42,630 nt of DNA from Bacteroidales bacterium (GTDB taxonomy: Bacteria > Bacteroidota > Bacteroidia > Bacteroidales > PUMT01), in the NCBI GenBank assembly GCA_007132715.1, contig SLOE01000049.1:1-42630 (forward strand). Reading direction: 5' to 3'. Below, piece by piece: positions 7,461 through 18,000 of the stretch (positions are counted from its first letter, which is position 1; the number at the start of each line of letters is the position of its first letter). Under the pieces are notes generated by a model. That model saw nothing but the letters and a program-made list of their open reading frames with translations. It was not told where the DNA came from and did no database searches. Made by a program: the position numbers and the translations under genes.

Positions 7461-8555
7461 ATGGTACCGACAAAAGACAAAGTGGTTGAAATACTGAAAA
7501 GGATCAACCATCCGGGTTCAGGGAAAGATATTGTGACATTGTCAATGCTAAGGGATCTGTCGGTTGATGAAAAATTTATCAGTTTCAGCCTTGATACCGG
7601 TGGCCGGAGAGACCCTTTTGTGAAGGCGGTCAAGATTGCCTGTGAAAAGGCGCTGAGATCAGCTTTTGGTGAGGGACCCGGACTGGAAATAGGCATCATT
7701 ATGGATGCGCCTAAACAGAAGACACCCCCACCACTGCTATCGGGCGTCAAAAATGTTATTGCCGTGGCTTCGGGCAAGGGAGGTGTGGGCAAGAGTACGG
7801 TGGCCGTCAACCTTGCCGTGGCACTGGCCAAAAAAGGTTATGAGGTCGGTCTTCTGGATGCGGACATATTCGGGCCCTCAGTGCCGAAAATGATGGGTGC
7901 GGCGGACTCAAGGCCCAAGGTAAGGAAAGAGGGTGACAGAAGCCTCATTATTCCTGAGAAGAAATACGGGGTAAAGTTTTTGTCTGTTGGGTTATTCGTA
8001 CCCGCCGATAACGCCCTGATCTGGAGGGGGCCTATGGCTACGGGTGCTCTGAAACAACTTATTGGTGACGCAGAGTGGGGAGATCTTGATTACATGATAT
8101 TTGACCTTCCTCCCGGAACAAGCGATATTCACCTGACCCTTGTGCAGGAGTTGCCCGTAACAGGTGCGATCATTGTAAGTACGCCACAGGATGTTGCACT
8201 GGCAGATGTTACCAAGGGAGTAGCAATGTTCAGGAGTAAGGATATTGCCGTTCCGGTACTGGGACTGGTTGAGAATATGGCATGGTTCACACCCGCCGAG
8301 CTGCCTGAGAACAGGTACTACATATTCGGACGCGACGGTTGCAAAAAGCTGGCCGAGAAACTTGATCTGCCCGTGCTAGAGCAGATACCGGTGGTGCAGG
8401 GTATCTCTGAGGGAGGAGACAGGGGTACCCCGGTGGCACTTGAAGACAACGAGACTGCTGCAGCCTTTGAAAGGCTTGCTGCAAAAGTGGTTGAGGTGGT
8501 AGATGAAAGGAACAGGACCATGGAGCCCACAAAAAAAGTTGAGATAAAAAAGTAG
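7461..8555 (+). CDS. apbC: Mrp/NBP35-family P-loop ATPase for Fe-S cluster transfer
   Basis: 364 residues. An N-terminal MIP18/DUF59 domain (about 1-80) is followed by a deviant-Walker P-loop ATPase: GKGGVGKS at 105-112, DADIFGPSVP, the WRGPM block and the FDLPPGTSDIHLTL motif. Members carry or transfer Fe-S clusters to apoproteins in the cytosol. The usual Cys pair that bridges a cluster between subunits (ENM-x-F-x-C-x-x-C) is absent: here the segment reads ENMAWFTPAELPENRYY. I believe this form is common in Bacteroidota, so it is a lineage variant rather than decay. A NifU-like Fe-S gene follows 32 bp downstream, supporting the pathway. Confidence 0.93.
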   Translation: MVPTKDKVVEILKRINHPGSGKDIVTLSMLRDLSVDEKFISFSLDTGGRRDPFVKAVKIACEKALRSAFGEGPGLEIGIIMDAPKQKTPPPLLSGVKNVIAVASGKGGVGKSTVAVNLAVALAKKGYEVGLLDADIFGPSVPKMMGAADSRPKVRKEGDRSLIIPEKKYGVKFLSVGLFVPADNALIWRGPMATGALKQLIGDAEWGDLDYMIFDLPPGTSDIHLTLVQELPVTGAIIVSTPQDVALADVTKGVAMFRSKDIAVPVLGLVENMAWFTPAELPENRYYIFGRDGCKKLAEKLDLPVLEQIPVVQGISEGGDRGTPVALEDNETAAAFERLAAKVVEVVDERNRTMEPTKKVEIKK

Positions 8556-8587
8556 TGATCATTAATAACAGATTTAATAACAACAAT

Positions 8588-8824
8588 ATGTCAAAAGAAG
8601 AATTGCTCAAGAGAGTAGCAGCCACACTTGATAAGGTGAGACCCTTTCTGCAGGCTGACGGAGGTGATATTGAAGTAGTTGAACTAACTGACGATAATGT
8701 ACTTAAAGTCCGCCTTACAGGTGCATGCCACGGCTGTCCGTTCAGCATGCAGACACTGAAAGCTGGTGTTGAACAGGCGATCAAAAGTGACATACCTGAA
8801 ATTAACGAAGTCGTTTCTGCCTGA
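8588..8824 (+). CDS. NifU C-terminal-domain Fe-S scaffold/carrier protein
   Basis: 78 residues from ATG 8588; the frame runs back to a GTG at 8555, but those extra residues are Asn-rich and unlike the family. It is a single NifU-like domain: the FLQADGGDIEVVEL block at 20-33, VRLTGACHGCPFS with the cluster-binding CxxC, then a short helix. Such proteins hold a 4Fe-4S cluster between two subunits and deliver it to targets. It lies directly downstream of the Mrp ATPase in the same direction, so the two probably act together. A weak C/G stem followed by T residues lies just after the stop (about 8832-8866), too weak to list as a terminator. Confidence 0.93.
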   Translation: MSKEELLKRVAATLDKVRPFLQADGGDIEVVELTDDNVLKVRLTGACHGCPFSMQTLKAGVEQAIKSDIPEINEVVSA

Positions 8825-8974
8825 TTGGCCGTTTTTTTTGCCCCTGAAATAATATGCGGGGGTTTTAGCAGTTATTGTATTAGAAAGAGGTCAGACAGTT
8901 CCGTTACCAGCGGGGAGGGTGCAGTGCAACCGTTCCCGTTTTTATACGTCAGTAAAAACAAAATAACTGCATTT

Positions 8975-11635
8975 ATGCAACCAGTAGTGAGATATGCTGC
9001 ACTCCTTGTTATCATTATGGTCGCAGCCTCATGCTCCACGCAGAAGAACACCCTGCTAACAAGGACATACAACCAGGTTACTGCCAAATACAATGCTTTT
9101 TTCAATGGCAGGGAAAGTTTCAGGACAGGGGTGCGAAACATGGAGCGTAACTTCCGCTATGATTACAACAAGGTTCTGCCGGTATTCCTCTATACAGATC
9201 CCGACCTGGCCAGGTCTGCCGCTCCCCATATGGACCGTGCCATCGATAAGGCGTCAAAGGTTATAACCAACAAGAGTATTACCGTCAGACCCGAAGAGGG
9301 AAGGGGTTTCATGTTCGGGAGGGATGAGGACTTCTACCAACTGAATGAATATAACAAATGGGTGAGGCAGAGTTACCTGCTTGCCGGGAAGGCACATTTC
9401 CACAAGCACGACTTTGTATCAGCCGCCCAGGCATTTATGTATGTTATAAGGGAGTATGCCCTGAACGAGGAACGTCATGAGGCAAGAGTCTGGCTGATGC
9501 GTACCTATATTGAGAGCGGACGGTTCAACGAGGCGAGACTTTTGTTCGGACAGATCATTGATGACCCTGAGTTTCCCGCAGACCTGGAAGGAGAACTTTA
9601 TGCAACGGTTGCCGACTACCACCTCAGGCTTGGTCAGCCCTCCAGGGCTGCGGAAAATCTGGAAAGGGCCCTTGAACAGACCCGCGGTAAAGATACAAGA
9701 GTCAGGTACAACTACATTCTCGCACAGCTTTATGAGAGCATCGGGGATTACTCCAGGGCCTCTGAATATTACGCACGCGTTATAGGAATGAACCCTCCGT
9801 ATGAAATGGTGTTTAACGCACGTTTAGGCCAGGCGGGTGTTGTTGAAACCGGCAGCGGTGAAACCGGGCGGATGATAAATACCCTCGAAAGGATGCTCCG
9901 TGATGAAAAGAACAGGGATTTCGAGGATCAGATATATTATGCCCTGGGGAATATTTACCTGAGGGACGGCGATGAGCAGAATGCCATCAAACATTATGAG
10001 CTCTCAGCCACCGCAAGGGGGACCAACCCTTCTCAGAAATCACTCACCTTTCTTGCCCTTGCCGATATCTATTTTGCACATCCTGATTATGTATCAGCCG
10101 CAGAATATTATGACTCCGCAATTATCAATATGGACCGGGATTTTCCCGACATGGAGGCCTTACAGGCAAAAAGCGCTGTTCTCAATGCCCTGGTTGACAA
10201 TATACTGATTTACCGTCTGGAGGACAGTCTGCAGCTTCTTGCCTCAATGAGCGAGACAGAAAGGAACAGGAAGATTGATGATATCATTGCCATGGCAAGA
10301 CAGGAGGAGGCTGATGCGCGCCAGCGTGAAAGGCTTGCACAGCAAACACCCGAGTACCGTACTGCACGTACCGCCCAGTCGGCACGTTACCAGGCCGAGC
10401 GTACAGGCGGCGGCAGCTGGTATTTTTACAACCCCTCTGCAGTTACCTTCGGCCAGAATGAGTTTGAGTCGATCTGGGGTGAACGGAGGCTGGAGGACAA
10501 CTGGCGCAGGTCCAACCGGCAGACCATCGCACCGGCAATGATGGCAGATGCAGGGAGTGACCCTGTTACTGATACAGAGGAGGAAGATGAGGATGCACCC
10601 GAGGCGGGAAGCAGGGAGTTTTACCTTAGAGATATACCGCTTACCGGGGAGGCCATGATGAACTCACACTACAGACTGGAAGAAGCCCTTTACAATATGG
10701 GACTGATCTTCAAAGATGACCTTCGCGATTTCGAAAGGTCAGAGGAGGCTTTCCTTGAACTTGTGAGCAGGTACCCTGAAGGTTACTATGCCCTTCCTGC
10801 ACTGTATGACCTGTATAACATGAACATGGATAACAACAACCTCAGCGCGGCCCACAGGTATGAACAGATGATCGTTGACGGTTATCCCGGAAGCCCTTAC
10901 GCAGCGATCCTCACAAATCCCGATTATTTCAAAGAGTATGAGGAGAAACTGCAGGCGGCAGAACGGTACTATGAAGAGACATTCTATCTTTTCAGGGACG
11001 GATATTTTGATGAAGTTTCCGAAAGAACCCTTTATGCCTCGGCCATGTGGCCTGAGAGTGATCTTATTCCAAGGTTTGAGTACCTGCGAACATTATCCTA
11101 TGGGTCAAGGGGTAATATACCGATGTTCAGGGATATGCTGACCGAGTATATTTCCAGCTATCCCGGTACTGAAATGGCAGACAACGCGATGCAGTTCATA
11201 GCCTATCTGGACGATGACTACGCTGAAGCTGTCCAGTTTGCCGAGGTTGTACCCGAAACCGATATTTACATGGATGACCAGGAGGGCGAACACTATTTTG
11301 TCGTTATTGTCGATAACAACCAGGATATTATTAACAGGATGGTATTCAATATTGTGAATTTCAATGTCGACAACTTTGCAAGATTTGACCTTAATGTAAG
11401 CAGTGAGTCTTTTACGAGAAACTACCATATTCTCAGGGTTGAGGGACTTCCGGATCTGCCGGTTTCGATGGATTATTTCAAGCGATTCAGTGCATCGGAA
11501 GATGTATATGCCGAAACCGGGCGGACTGATTTTCCGCTGTTTGTCATTTCAAACGATAATTACGGGATTTTCATGAAGGACCGGAATATAGCCTCTTACC
11601 TTAACTTCTTTGAAGATGAGTACCTGGAAAGGTAA
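8975..11635 (+). CDS. sprE: SprE/PorW-type TPR lipoprotein of the type IX secretion system
   Basis: 886 residues from ATG 8975, which places a signal peptide and the lipobox AASC (Cys20) at the N-terminus; the upstream extension to 8825 would bury it. The start of the mature part (STQKNTLLTRTYNQVTAKYNAFFNG) matches my recollection of SprE/PorW. Several TPR-like helical repeats follow (about 130-430), then a Gln/Arg/Ala-rich coiled section (about 440-510), an acidic linker (EEEDEDAPEAG near 580), further TPRs and a C-terminal domain. SprE is needed for gliding and secretion in Flavobacterium, and PorW for the type IX system in Porphyromonas. porX follows 31 bp downstream, a pairing that supports the call. 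Confidence 0.88.
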   Translation: MQPVVRYAALLVIIMVAASCSTQKNTLLTRTYNQVTAKYNAFFNGRESFRTGVRNMERNFRYDYNKVLPVFLYTDPDLARSAAPHMDRAIDKASKVITNKSITVRPEEGRGFMFGRDEDFYQLNEYNKWVRQSYLLAGKAHFHKHDFVSAAQAFMYVIREYALNEERHEARVWLMRTYIESGRFNEARLLFGQIIDDPEFPADLEGELYATVADYHLRLGQPSRAAENLERALEQTRGKDTRVRYNYILAQLYESIGDYSRASEYYARVIGMNPPYEMVFNARLGQAGVVETGSGETGRMINTLERMLRDEKNRDFEDQIYYALGNIYLRDGDEQNAIKHYELSATARGTNPSQKSLTFLALADIYFAHPDYVSAAEYYDSAIINMDRDFPDMEALQAKSAVLNALVDNILIYRLEDSLQLLASMSETERNRKIDDIIAMARQEEADARQRERLAQQTPEYRTARTAQSARYQAERTGGGSWYFYNPSAVTFGQNEFESIWGERRLEDNWRRSNRQTIAPAMMADAGSDPVTDTEEEDEDAPEAGSREFYLRDIPLTGEAMMNSHYRLEEALYNMGLIFKDDLRDFERSEEAFLELVSRYPEGYYALPALYDLYNMNMDNNNLSAAHRYEQMIVDGYPGSPYAAILTNPDYFKEYEEKLQAAERYYEETFYLFRDGYFDEVSERTLYASAMWPESDLIPRFEYLRTLSYGSRGNIPMFRDMLTEYISSYPGTEMADNAMQFIAYLDDDYAEAVQFAEVVPETDIYMDDQEGEHYFVVIVDNNQDIINRMVFNIVNFNVDNFARFDLNVSSESFTRNYHILRVEGLPDLPVSMDYFKRFSASEDVYAETGRTDFPLFVISNDNYGIFMKDRNIASYLNFFEDEYLER

Positions 11636-11666
11636 ACTGCAGGCTTGCTGAAAAACAGAATTTTTG

Positions 11667-13223
11667 ATGAAGCAGATAACTATACTATGGGCCGATGATG
11701 AAATAGACCTTCTGAGGCCCAATATACTTTTTCTTGAAACAAAGGGTTACGAGGTGATCACAGCCACCAACGGCCATGATGCAGTTGAGCTGGTAAAGAC
11801 CCGTAATCCCGATCTGGTGTTCCTCGATGAGTATATGCCGGGCAAAAGCGGCCTGGAAACACTTGAGGAGATAAAGGGGGTATTCCCCTCCCTGCCGGTG
11901 GTAATGATAACCAAGAGCGAGGAAGAGAATATAATGGAGGAGGCAATCGGGTCAAAAATTTCCGACTACCTCATCAAACCGGTACATCCGAAGCAGATCC
12001 TGCTTGCCGTCAAAAAGAATGTTGACACAAGGATGCTTGTAACAAAAAAGATAACCTCCTCCTACCAGTCAGAGTTCGGAAAATTAGGCATGTCAATAAA
12101 CAGTGCATCTTCTTTCGGCGACTGGGTGGATATCTACCGCAGGCTCGTTTATTGGGAAATGGAACTTGAGGACTCTGCCGATCCCGGCATGAATGAAGTT
12201 ATCGCACTCCAGAAGCAGGAGGCCAATAATGAATTTGCCAAGTTCATCAAGTCTGAATACCCGGTATGGTTTGAAGATGAAAAAGACGGGAGGCCGTTGA
12301 TGTCACACACCCTGTTCCCTTCAAGGATCATCCCGCTCCTTGACCAGTCCCGCAAAGTTGCAGTGATCGTGATAGATAACCTGAGGTATGATCAGTGGAA
12401 GGCAATAATGCCAGATATCAGCGAATACTTCCAGGTTGCAAATGAAGAGCTCTATTGCAGCATTTTGCCCACGGCTACCCAGTTTGCCAGGAATGCCTTT
12501 TTCGGGGGACTGATGCCGTGGGATATAGAAAGGCTTTACCCCCAGCTATGGGTTAATGAGGAGGAGGAGGGCAGCAAGAATCTTCATGAGGAGGCCCTCC
12601 TGCGCAATCAGCTGAAAAGGCTGGGCAGAGAGACCGGTTTTTATTATGAAAAGATACTGAACAAGACAAGCGGCAAGAAACTTTCTGAGAACATATCCTC
12701 CCTTGCGAGCCATCCGCTTACTGTTCTGGTTTACAATTTCGTTGATATGCTATCTCATGCCCGTACAGAGATGGATGTTATCAAGGAGCTGGCCGATGAT
12801 GACTCTGCATACAGGTCGCTCACCAGGTCATGGTTCAGGCATTCCTACCTTCTCGACCTGCTCAGGGAGCTTAGCCGTCAGCGGGTAAAGGTTTTACTGA
12901 CCTCCGACCACGGTTCGGTGAAAGTGGAAAACCCGGTCAAGGTGGTTGGCGACCGTAATACCACGACCAATTTACGTTACAAGCAGGGCAAAAATCTCAA
13001 CTACGACCCCAGGCAGGTGTTCGAGGTGCGTAACCCCTCGAATATCCGTCTGCCCCGCAGTAACGTAAGCTCGTCCTATATCTTTGCCACCGGGCGGGAT
13101 TTCTTCGTATATCCCAACAATTACAACTATTATGCAAATTACTACAGGAACACTTTTCAGCATGGGGGGATATCGCTCGAGGAGATGCTGGTACCGTTTA
13201 TTTCACTTGATCCGCGGGAATGA
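11667..13223 (+). CDS. porX: PorX: response regulator fused to PglZ domain, T9SS regulator
   Basis: 518 residues from ATG 11667. The receiver domain (1-120) has the acidic pair in WADDE, the phospho-acceptor Asp in LVFLDEYMPG, the Thr/Lys of MITKSEE and the KPVHPKQI end. A helical linker is followed by an alkaline-phosphatase-fold PglZ domain from about 210, with VIVIDNLRYDQW, the FFGGLMPWDIE segment and TSDHGSVKV near 410. In Porphyromonas, PorX is paired with the kinase PorY and controls type IX secretion genes; work on its PglZ domain describes a zinc-dependent phosphodiesterase acting on oligonucleotides. PorY is not in this window. The stop overlaps the tsaE start (ATGA), so the two are coupled. 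Confidence 0.95.
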   Translation: MKQITILWADDEIDLLRPNILFLETKGYEVITATNGHDAVELVKTRNPDLVFLDEYMPGKSGLETLEEIKGVFPSLPVVMITKSEEENIMEEAIGSKISDYLIKPVHPKQILLAVKKNVDTRMLVTKKITSSYQSEFGKLGMSINSASSFGDWVDIYRRLVYWEMELEDSADPGMNEVIALQKQEANNEFAKFIKSEYPVWFEDEKDGRPLMSHTLFPSRIIPLLDQSRKVAVIVIDNLRYDQWKAIMPDISEYFQVANEELYCSILPTATQFARNAFFGGLMPWDIERLYPQLWVNEEEEGSKNLHEEALLRNQLKRLGRETGFYYEKILNKTSGKKLSENISSLASHPLTVLVYNFVDMLSHARTEMDVIKELADDDSAYRSLTRSWFRHSYLLDLLRELSRQRVKVLLTSDHGSVKVENPVKVVGDRNTTTNLRYKQGKNLNYDPRQVFEVRNPSNIRLPRSNVSSSYIFATGRDFFVYPNNYNYYANYYRNTFQHGGISLEEMLVPFISLDPRE

Positions 13224-13675
13224 AGAAAATGGTTTTCTCAACTGTATTTGACCTGAACGGTATTGACGAAGCCGCAGCCGGACTTAAGGAGGCATTCCCA
13301 GGTGCCCGGATATTTGCCTTTTACGGGGAGATGGGCTCAGGGAAGACCACATTCATAAAGGCTCTTTGCAGGATACTCGGCGTTGAACAGACCGTTACCA
13401 GTCCCACTTTCGCACTTGTAAATGAATATCGTGGCGGCAACGGCAATATCAGCTTCTACCACTTCGATTTTTACCGTATTGAAAACCTGGAGGAGGTGCT
13501 TGATATGGGTTATGAAGAATACTTTTTCGGTAATGATATCTGTCTGATAGAGTGGCCGGAAAAGATCGACGGACTGTTACCTCCTGATAGTGTCAGGCTT
13601 GGGCTGGAGGTGCTTGATGACGGAAGAAGAAAGCTCAGGGAGATTGTGTTTGCGACCACCGGCAAAAATATTTGA
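13220..13675 (+). CDS. tsaE: tRNA threonylcarbamoyladenosine biosynthesis ATPase TsaE
   Basis: 151 residues, the usual length. It is the P-loop ATPase that works with TsaB and TsaD in making N6-threonylcarbamoyladenosine at tRNA position 37. Visible features: Walker A GEMGSGKTT at about 36-44, the VTSPTFALVNEY motif, the YHFDFYRI block and LIEWPEKI near the C-terminus. It overlaps the porX stop by four bases, so it is probably made from the same message; this operon position is genomic habit rather than a shown functional link to secretion. Confidence 0.97.
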   Translation: MKKMVFSTVFDLNGIDEAAAGLKEAFPGARIFAFYGEMGSGKTTFIKALCRILGVEQTVTSPTFALVNEYRGGNGNISFYHFDFYRIENLEEVLDMGYEEYFFGNDICLIEWPEKIDGLLPPDSVRLGLEVLDDGRRKLREIVFATTGKNI

Positions 13676-13742
13676 TACTGTCAGCCATTTTGCTTAACTT
13701 GCTTTACTCTGAATTCACCAGGGTTTATTCAAAACACAACGG

Positions 13743-14966
13743 ATGCAGCATCAGAAATTCTCCCACTCCTGGGCCCTTGGCAAGGGCAGCCTGATGCCCC
13801 AGGAAGAGGTCCTGGAAACAGGAAGAAGACGCAAACAGCTCGTAATAGGAATTCCAAAGGAGAGCAAGGAGGATGAGAGCCGGACGGCCCTTACGCCTGA
13901 AGCAGTCGAACTTCTTACCGGGAACGGGCACCAGGTGCTTATTGAGAAAGGCGCCGCGGCTGCCGCAAATTACTCTGATACCGATTACAGTGAACGCGGG
14001 GGATTCATCGTAGAGGAACGCGCAGCCATTTTCGCGCGCTGTGATGTGATCCTGAAGATCGCCCCTCCCGTCAATGATGAGATCGAGCATATGAAAGGCG
14101 GACAGGTCCTGATCTCATCACTTCGCCATATGATGCAGGAGAAGGAGTACTTTCGCAGGCTCATGAATAAAAAGGTTACCGCCATAGCTTTCGAGTATCT
14201 CCGCAACAACGACGACTCCTTTCCGGTCATCCGTTCGATGAGCGAGATCGCAGGGGGAGCATCAATCCTCATTGCTGCCGAATACCTTTCCAACCAGAAC
14301 AAGGGAAAGGGTGTTATGCTTGGCGGAATAACCGGAATTACTCCGACAGAGGTGGTTATCCTGGGTGCAGGAACTGCTGCCGAGTCAGCCGCCAGGGCTG
14401 CAACCGGACTGGGTGCCTTTGTGAAGGTGTTTGACCACTCGGTTGACAGGTTGCGCCGGTTGCAGGACATTCTCGGGCAGAGGCTTTATACATCCATCTA
14501 TCACCCCAGGGTTGTTGCAAAAGCCCTCAGAAGCGCCGATGTGGTGATCGGTGCCATACACCTTGGCACCGAGGGACCGCGGTTCCTTATTACCGGTGAG
14601 ATGGTGAGCGAGATGAAGAAGGGTGCGGTGATTGTCGACCTGAGCATTGATCAGGGCGGATGTATTGAGACCTCGGAGTGCAGGACCCATAAATCGCCTG
14701 TATTTGTTAAGCACGGTGTTATACATTACTGTGTTCCCAATATACCCTCGAGGGTAGCCAGGACGGCCACTATAGCCCTGAGCAACATCTTTGCACCGCT
14801 CCTGCTTTCAATAGGGGAATCGGGAGGCATAAAGGCTTCCCTGCTGGAAAGCCCCGGACTCAGGAAAGGGGTCTATATTTATAACGGACTGCTTACAAAC
14901 TCACTGATAGGGAATTTGTTTGACATACCAAGCAAGGATATTGACCTGCTGATGGCCGCCTTCTGA
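13743..14966 (+). CDS. ald: Alanine dehydrogenase / PNT-family NAD(P)-binding protein
   Basis: 407 residues. The N-terminal AlaDH/PNT domain has IGIPKESKEDESRTALTPEAVELL, and the central NAD-binding domain has the ILGAGTAAESAA nucleotide loop near 208. Segments with the expected catalytic region include LKIAPP and SSLRHM. The likely reaction is reversible NAD-dependent deamination of alanine to pyruvate. About 38 extra residues precede the first conserved block; MQHQKFSHSW to MPQEE resembles the N-terminus of Bacteroidota homologues, so I keep ATG 13743. It is 67 bp after tsaE with no obvious promoter, consistent with the sprE-porX-tsaE-ald order. A stem-loop lies beyond the stop. Confidence 0.88.
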   Translation: MQHQKFSHSWALGKGSLMPQEEVLETGRRRKQLVIGIPKESKEDESRTALTPEAVELLTGNGHQVLIEKGAAAAANYSDTDYSERGGFIVEERAAIFARCDVILKIAPPVNDEIEHMKGGQVLISSLRHMMQEKEYFRRLMNKKVTAIAFEYLRNNDDSFPVIRSMSEIAGGASILIAAEYLSNQNKGKGVMLGGITGITPTEVVILGAGTAAESAARAATGLGAFVKVFDHSVDRLRRLQDILGQRLYTSIYHPRVVAKALRSADVVIGAIHLGTEGPRFLITGEMVSEMKKGAVIVDLSIDQGGCIETSECRTHKSPVFVKHGVIHYCVPNIPSRVARTATIALSNIFAPLLLSIGESGGIKASLLESPGLRKGVYIYNGLLTNSLIGNLFDIPSKDIDLLMAAF

Positions 14967-14973
14967 CCCAGGC

Positions 14974-15004
14974 GATATCCCCGCAGCGGAACCTGCGGCA
15001 TATC
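14974..15004. terminator. Stem-loop between convergent genes, possible bidirectional terminator
   Basis: CCGCAG (14981-14986) pairs with CTGCGG (14993-14998) around a 6-nt loop, and after a small internal loop GATAT (14974-14978) pairs with ATATC (15000-15004). It sits between the stop of ald and the stop of the large barrel gene and touches the latter's stop codon. There is no T-tract on either side, so intrinsic termination is uncertain. Confidence 0.4.
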
Positions 15005-18000
15005 AGAAATAGGCCCTGACCTGCATGCCCCCGGTATGAATGAAGGTGCCTCCTGATGAGGTCCTGCCGTTGTATGTGAGACTGAGCTGCATGTTGCCGG
15101 CAATGGTCTGCTGCCACTGTACATTGAGCACAAGGTTGCTTCCCGGCCGGAGTCCCCCCAACATCTCCCATGCAAGTGGAGTGTTCACCCTGCCGGCGAA
15201 TTCAATATAATAGTAATCAGCCCCTGCCGTTATGTTACCCCTTGACGGTACGGTGTAGCTTAAGCCTGCCCCCAGTTTTTTATGTTCCGCAGTTTCATTG
15301 CCCGGACGGTTGTTCTGCTTCCGGTGTTCAATATGGAGCGAGGTCTGGAACAGGTGACCGGGCTGTACCGATATGCCTGCCCTTGCCGATGTTGCTTCTA
15401 TTTCGAAATCCCTTCCGGGGAAATATTCGGAAACGGATATCCTGGTACCAGCCTCAATTCTGCCCGTGTAGGTGACAAGGGGAGAATGCTCATAACGGCC
15501 GTGCAGAGCATCTGACCGGTCGCTTCTTGACTCCAGCCCGTTTACCAGCAGGTTGCGCGACCTGTTATCCTGGTGAAGGTACTCAAGGGCAAACCTCCGG
15601 TTGCGCGATCGGAACGAAAGGTTGTTCCTGAACGATGAGGAGAGATTTAGCAGGTTGCTGTCGGCCAGGTCGGCGTGAAAAGGGGAGATGCCGATGAGGC
15701 CGGAACCTGATGTTTTATAACCGGTCTGGTAGGCAGCGTTGTTGGAAAACAGTGAAACAACCCTCCTGACCCCGTTTGAGTCCTGCCATGACGGCGGGGC
15801 ACCAAGGCGAAGTGTCTGGCTGAACTGTCCGCTTCGTATGCGCACAAAGTCGTCGGTCGGTACCATAACCCTGATATAGTTTGCCTGGTCGGGGAACGCG
15901 GCCGGCTCGAACTCATCGAGTTCCTTTATACCGTTCTCATTGTAGTCGGTCCACGTATGAGTACCCTGCCCGCGTGCAACCTCTATGAACATGTAATCTT
16001 TTTTCATTTCAAGTCCGGATCCCGTTTCATAGAACAGGTTCCCCCTTATCGCGCCTTGCAATCCCGACAGGTCTGCTTCGAGCCTGCCGTTGAGCGAGTT
16101 CTCGGGTTTGCCTTTTGCCGGGGTCGTTGGCGCAGGCTGAACATCACTGAATGTATTGCCGCCGACCTCAAGTGTGCGGTGGTTTATGCCGGCCGACAAC
16201 CTGTTGCCTGCAGCGGGCACAGCCACAAAACCTGCCGACACCTCCCTTGCCAGTGAATAATGTTCCATCCGGCCATTTGCCGGCAGCCTGTCTTCCCGTT
16301 CCCTGTAGGCTGTACGGAAATGGAATGTTGCTGTATCGCGGTTCTTCAGGAAGACCTCACGCTGATGAAAGTTAAAACTTGACGGCAAGAGTGTGCCCGC
16401 GCTCTTCTCTTCCCTCCTGTTGTCCTCACCTTCGCTGCGGATTCCTAGTATGAGACGCCAAACGGGCCTGGCCAGCTCAGCCTCGTGCCTCATGAAGCCT
16501 GTCAGTGCATCGGGTGTGGCCGTGTTGAGGTAGCTCAGACTCAGATTGCCGTCAAAACCGGCAGCCATGGCATATGCATCAAGGGAATTGCGCCACCCGG
16601 TGTATAAACCGGGCAGTGACAGGTACTCGCCCCTGTAGCGTGCATAGCTGATGTTACCCGAGTAACCTGCGTGCCAGCCCACATTATGCTCGTCAGCCGC
16701 ACCACGGAGGCCGGACAGGTTCCAGTCCCTTTCATATTCCGGGGGTTTGTATCTTTCGGTAGTATTGAAACTGCTTCCGGCAAATTCGTAGTCAATACCT
16801 CCTGCGAAAGAACGGCCTTCTGCACTGAGAGGGATGACCCTGTCAATCGCGGTCCGGAAGGCCATCCCGATATTGTCTTCATTGTCGAGCGGTGAAAAGG
16901 TGTTCATGTCGTTGTTGCTCACGGCAAGCTCGAAAGATGCATCGGTATTGCCGGTCAGCCGGTTCGATCCGCCCATGCTGACCACCTGTTGTTTCCTGGG
17001 AGTGACAAGCAGGGTAACCGGTTCGTGGGTCCCCGAAGGAACACCGTTTACCGGGGCTGTCCATGCAAACACCCTGCCGTTGGCAGCGCTCCTGACCTGC
17101 CTGTAATTGCCCCTGTTCTCGCCTACACGGGAGAAGCCTGGTCTGTAAAATGCCCTGTCCGGGTCGACAGAGTGCCGGTAGATGGTGTACATTACCCCGT
17201 TTACAATTGTATCGGTCTTTTCATAAAGGACCACATCGTTCCTGAACTCAACACTGTCAACCCTGGGGATCCATGCCCTGTGCAGGCTGTCACCCACCGA
17301 TGCAAGCAGCTCAGTCTCCTCTTCTGAAAGCTCCTGTAGCAGAGGCTGGTTTTTTGCATCATGCTCAGAAAAAATGTTGATGAAGTAATTCCCGTTTCCT
17401 GTTTTCAGGGAGGTACTGTTTGAAAGCATGTACCTGGAATAGTTCCTGTCAGAGTATTCGAACTCGACAATAATACGCCTGTCTTTGTTTATGGGCATGT
17501 TCGAGGTAAAAGTTATTTCTGCCAGGTTGTAGTCTATCACATAGTGCCCGTCGATACCTCTGGTCATCAGGCGGCCATCTACAAACACCCTTTCGCTACC
17601 TGCAAGGACTATGATGAAAAGTTCATTATTGCTGCCGGTAAGCTTGTACGGGCCCTGGTTGCCTTCTGAACCGGTAAAACTGTTACGGGTATACCGCCCC
17701 CTGGCAATTGCCGCCGTGGCAGAGTTGCTTATCTCTGTAAAGGGTCCGCTGTCCGGTTCAGTGACTGAAGAGAACTGCAATCCCTGCGCTTTTCTCTCAA
17801 GCGGCAGTAAGATGCCCCCGCCTCCGCTAACCCCGAAATCACCTGCGGTAAGGGCAAGATTGTCATTGTAAAGCTGTATGAATACCCTGTCAAATTCATG
17901 TATCTGCATGGAATAGCCCTCCGGCTGCAGCGGGATGTTCTGATCGGATATGCTGGCGACTATATTGATATTGTCGTCAAGTTTGCCGGAAAGTTGCAGG

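Noticed and set aside
7104-7511. Open frame on the minus strand with a Pro/Ala/Lys-rich middle
   Set aside because: It is created by the 12-bp repeat, runs antisense through two real genes' ends and has no family likeness.
8825-8974. 50-codon extension of SprE/PorW
   Set aside because: It would place the signal peptide and lipobox internally; ATG 8975 gives a proper lipoprotein start.
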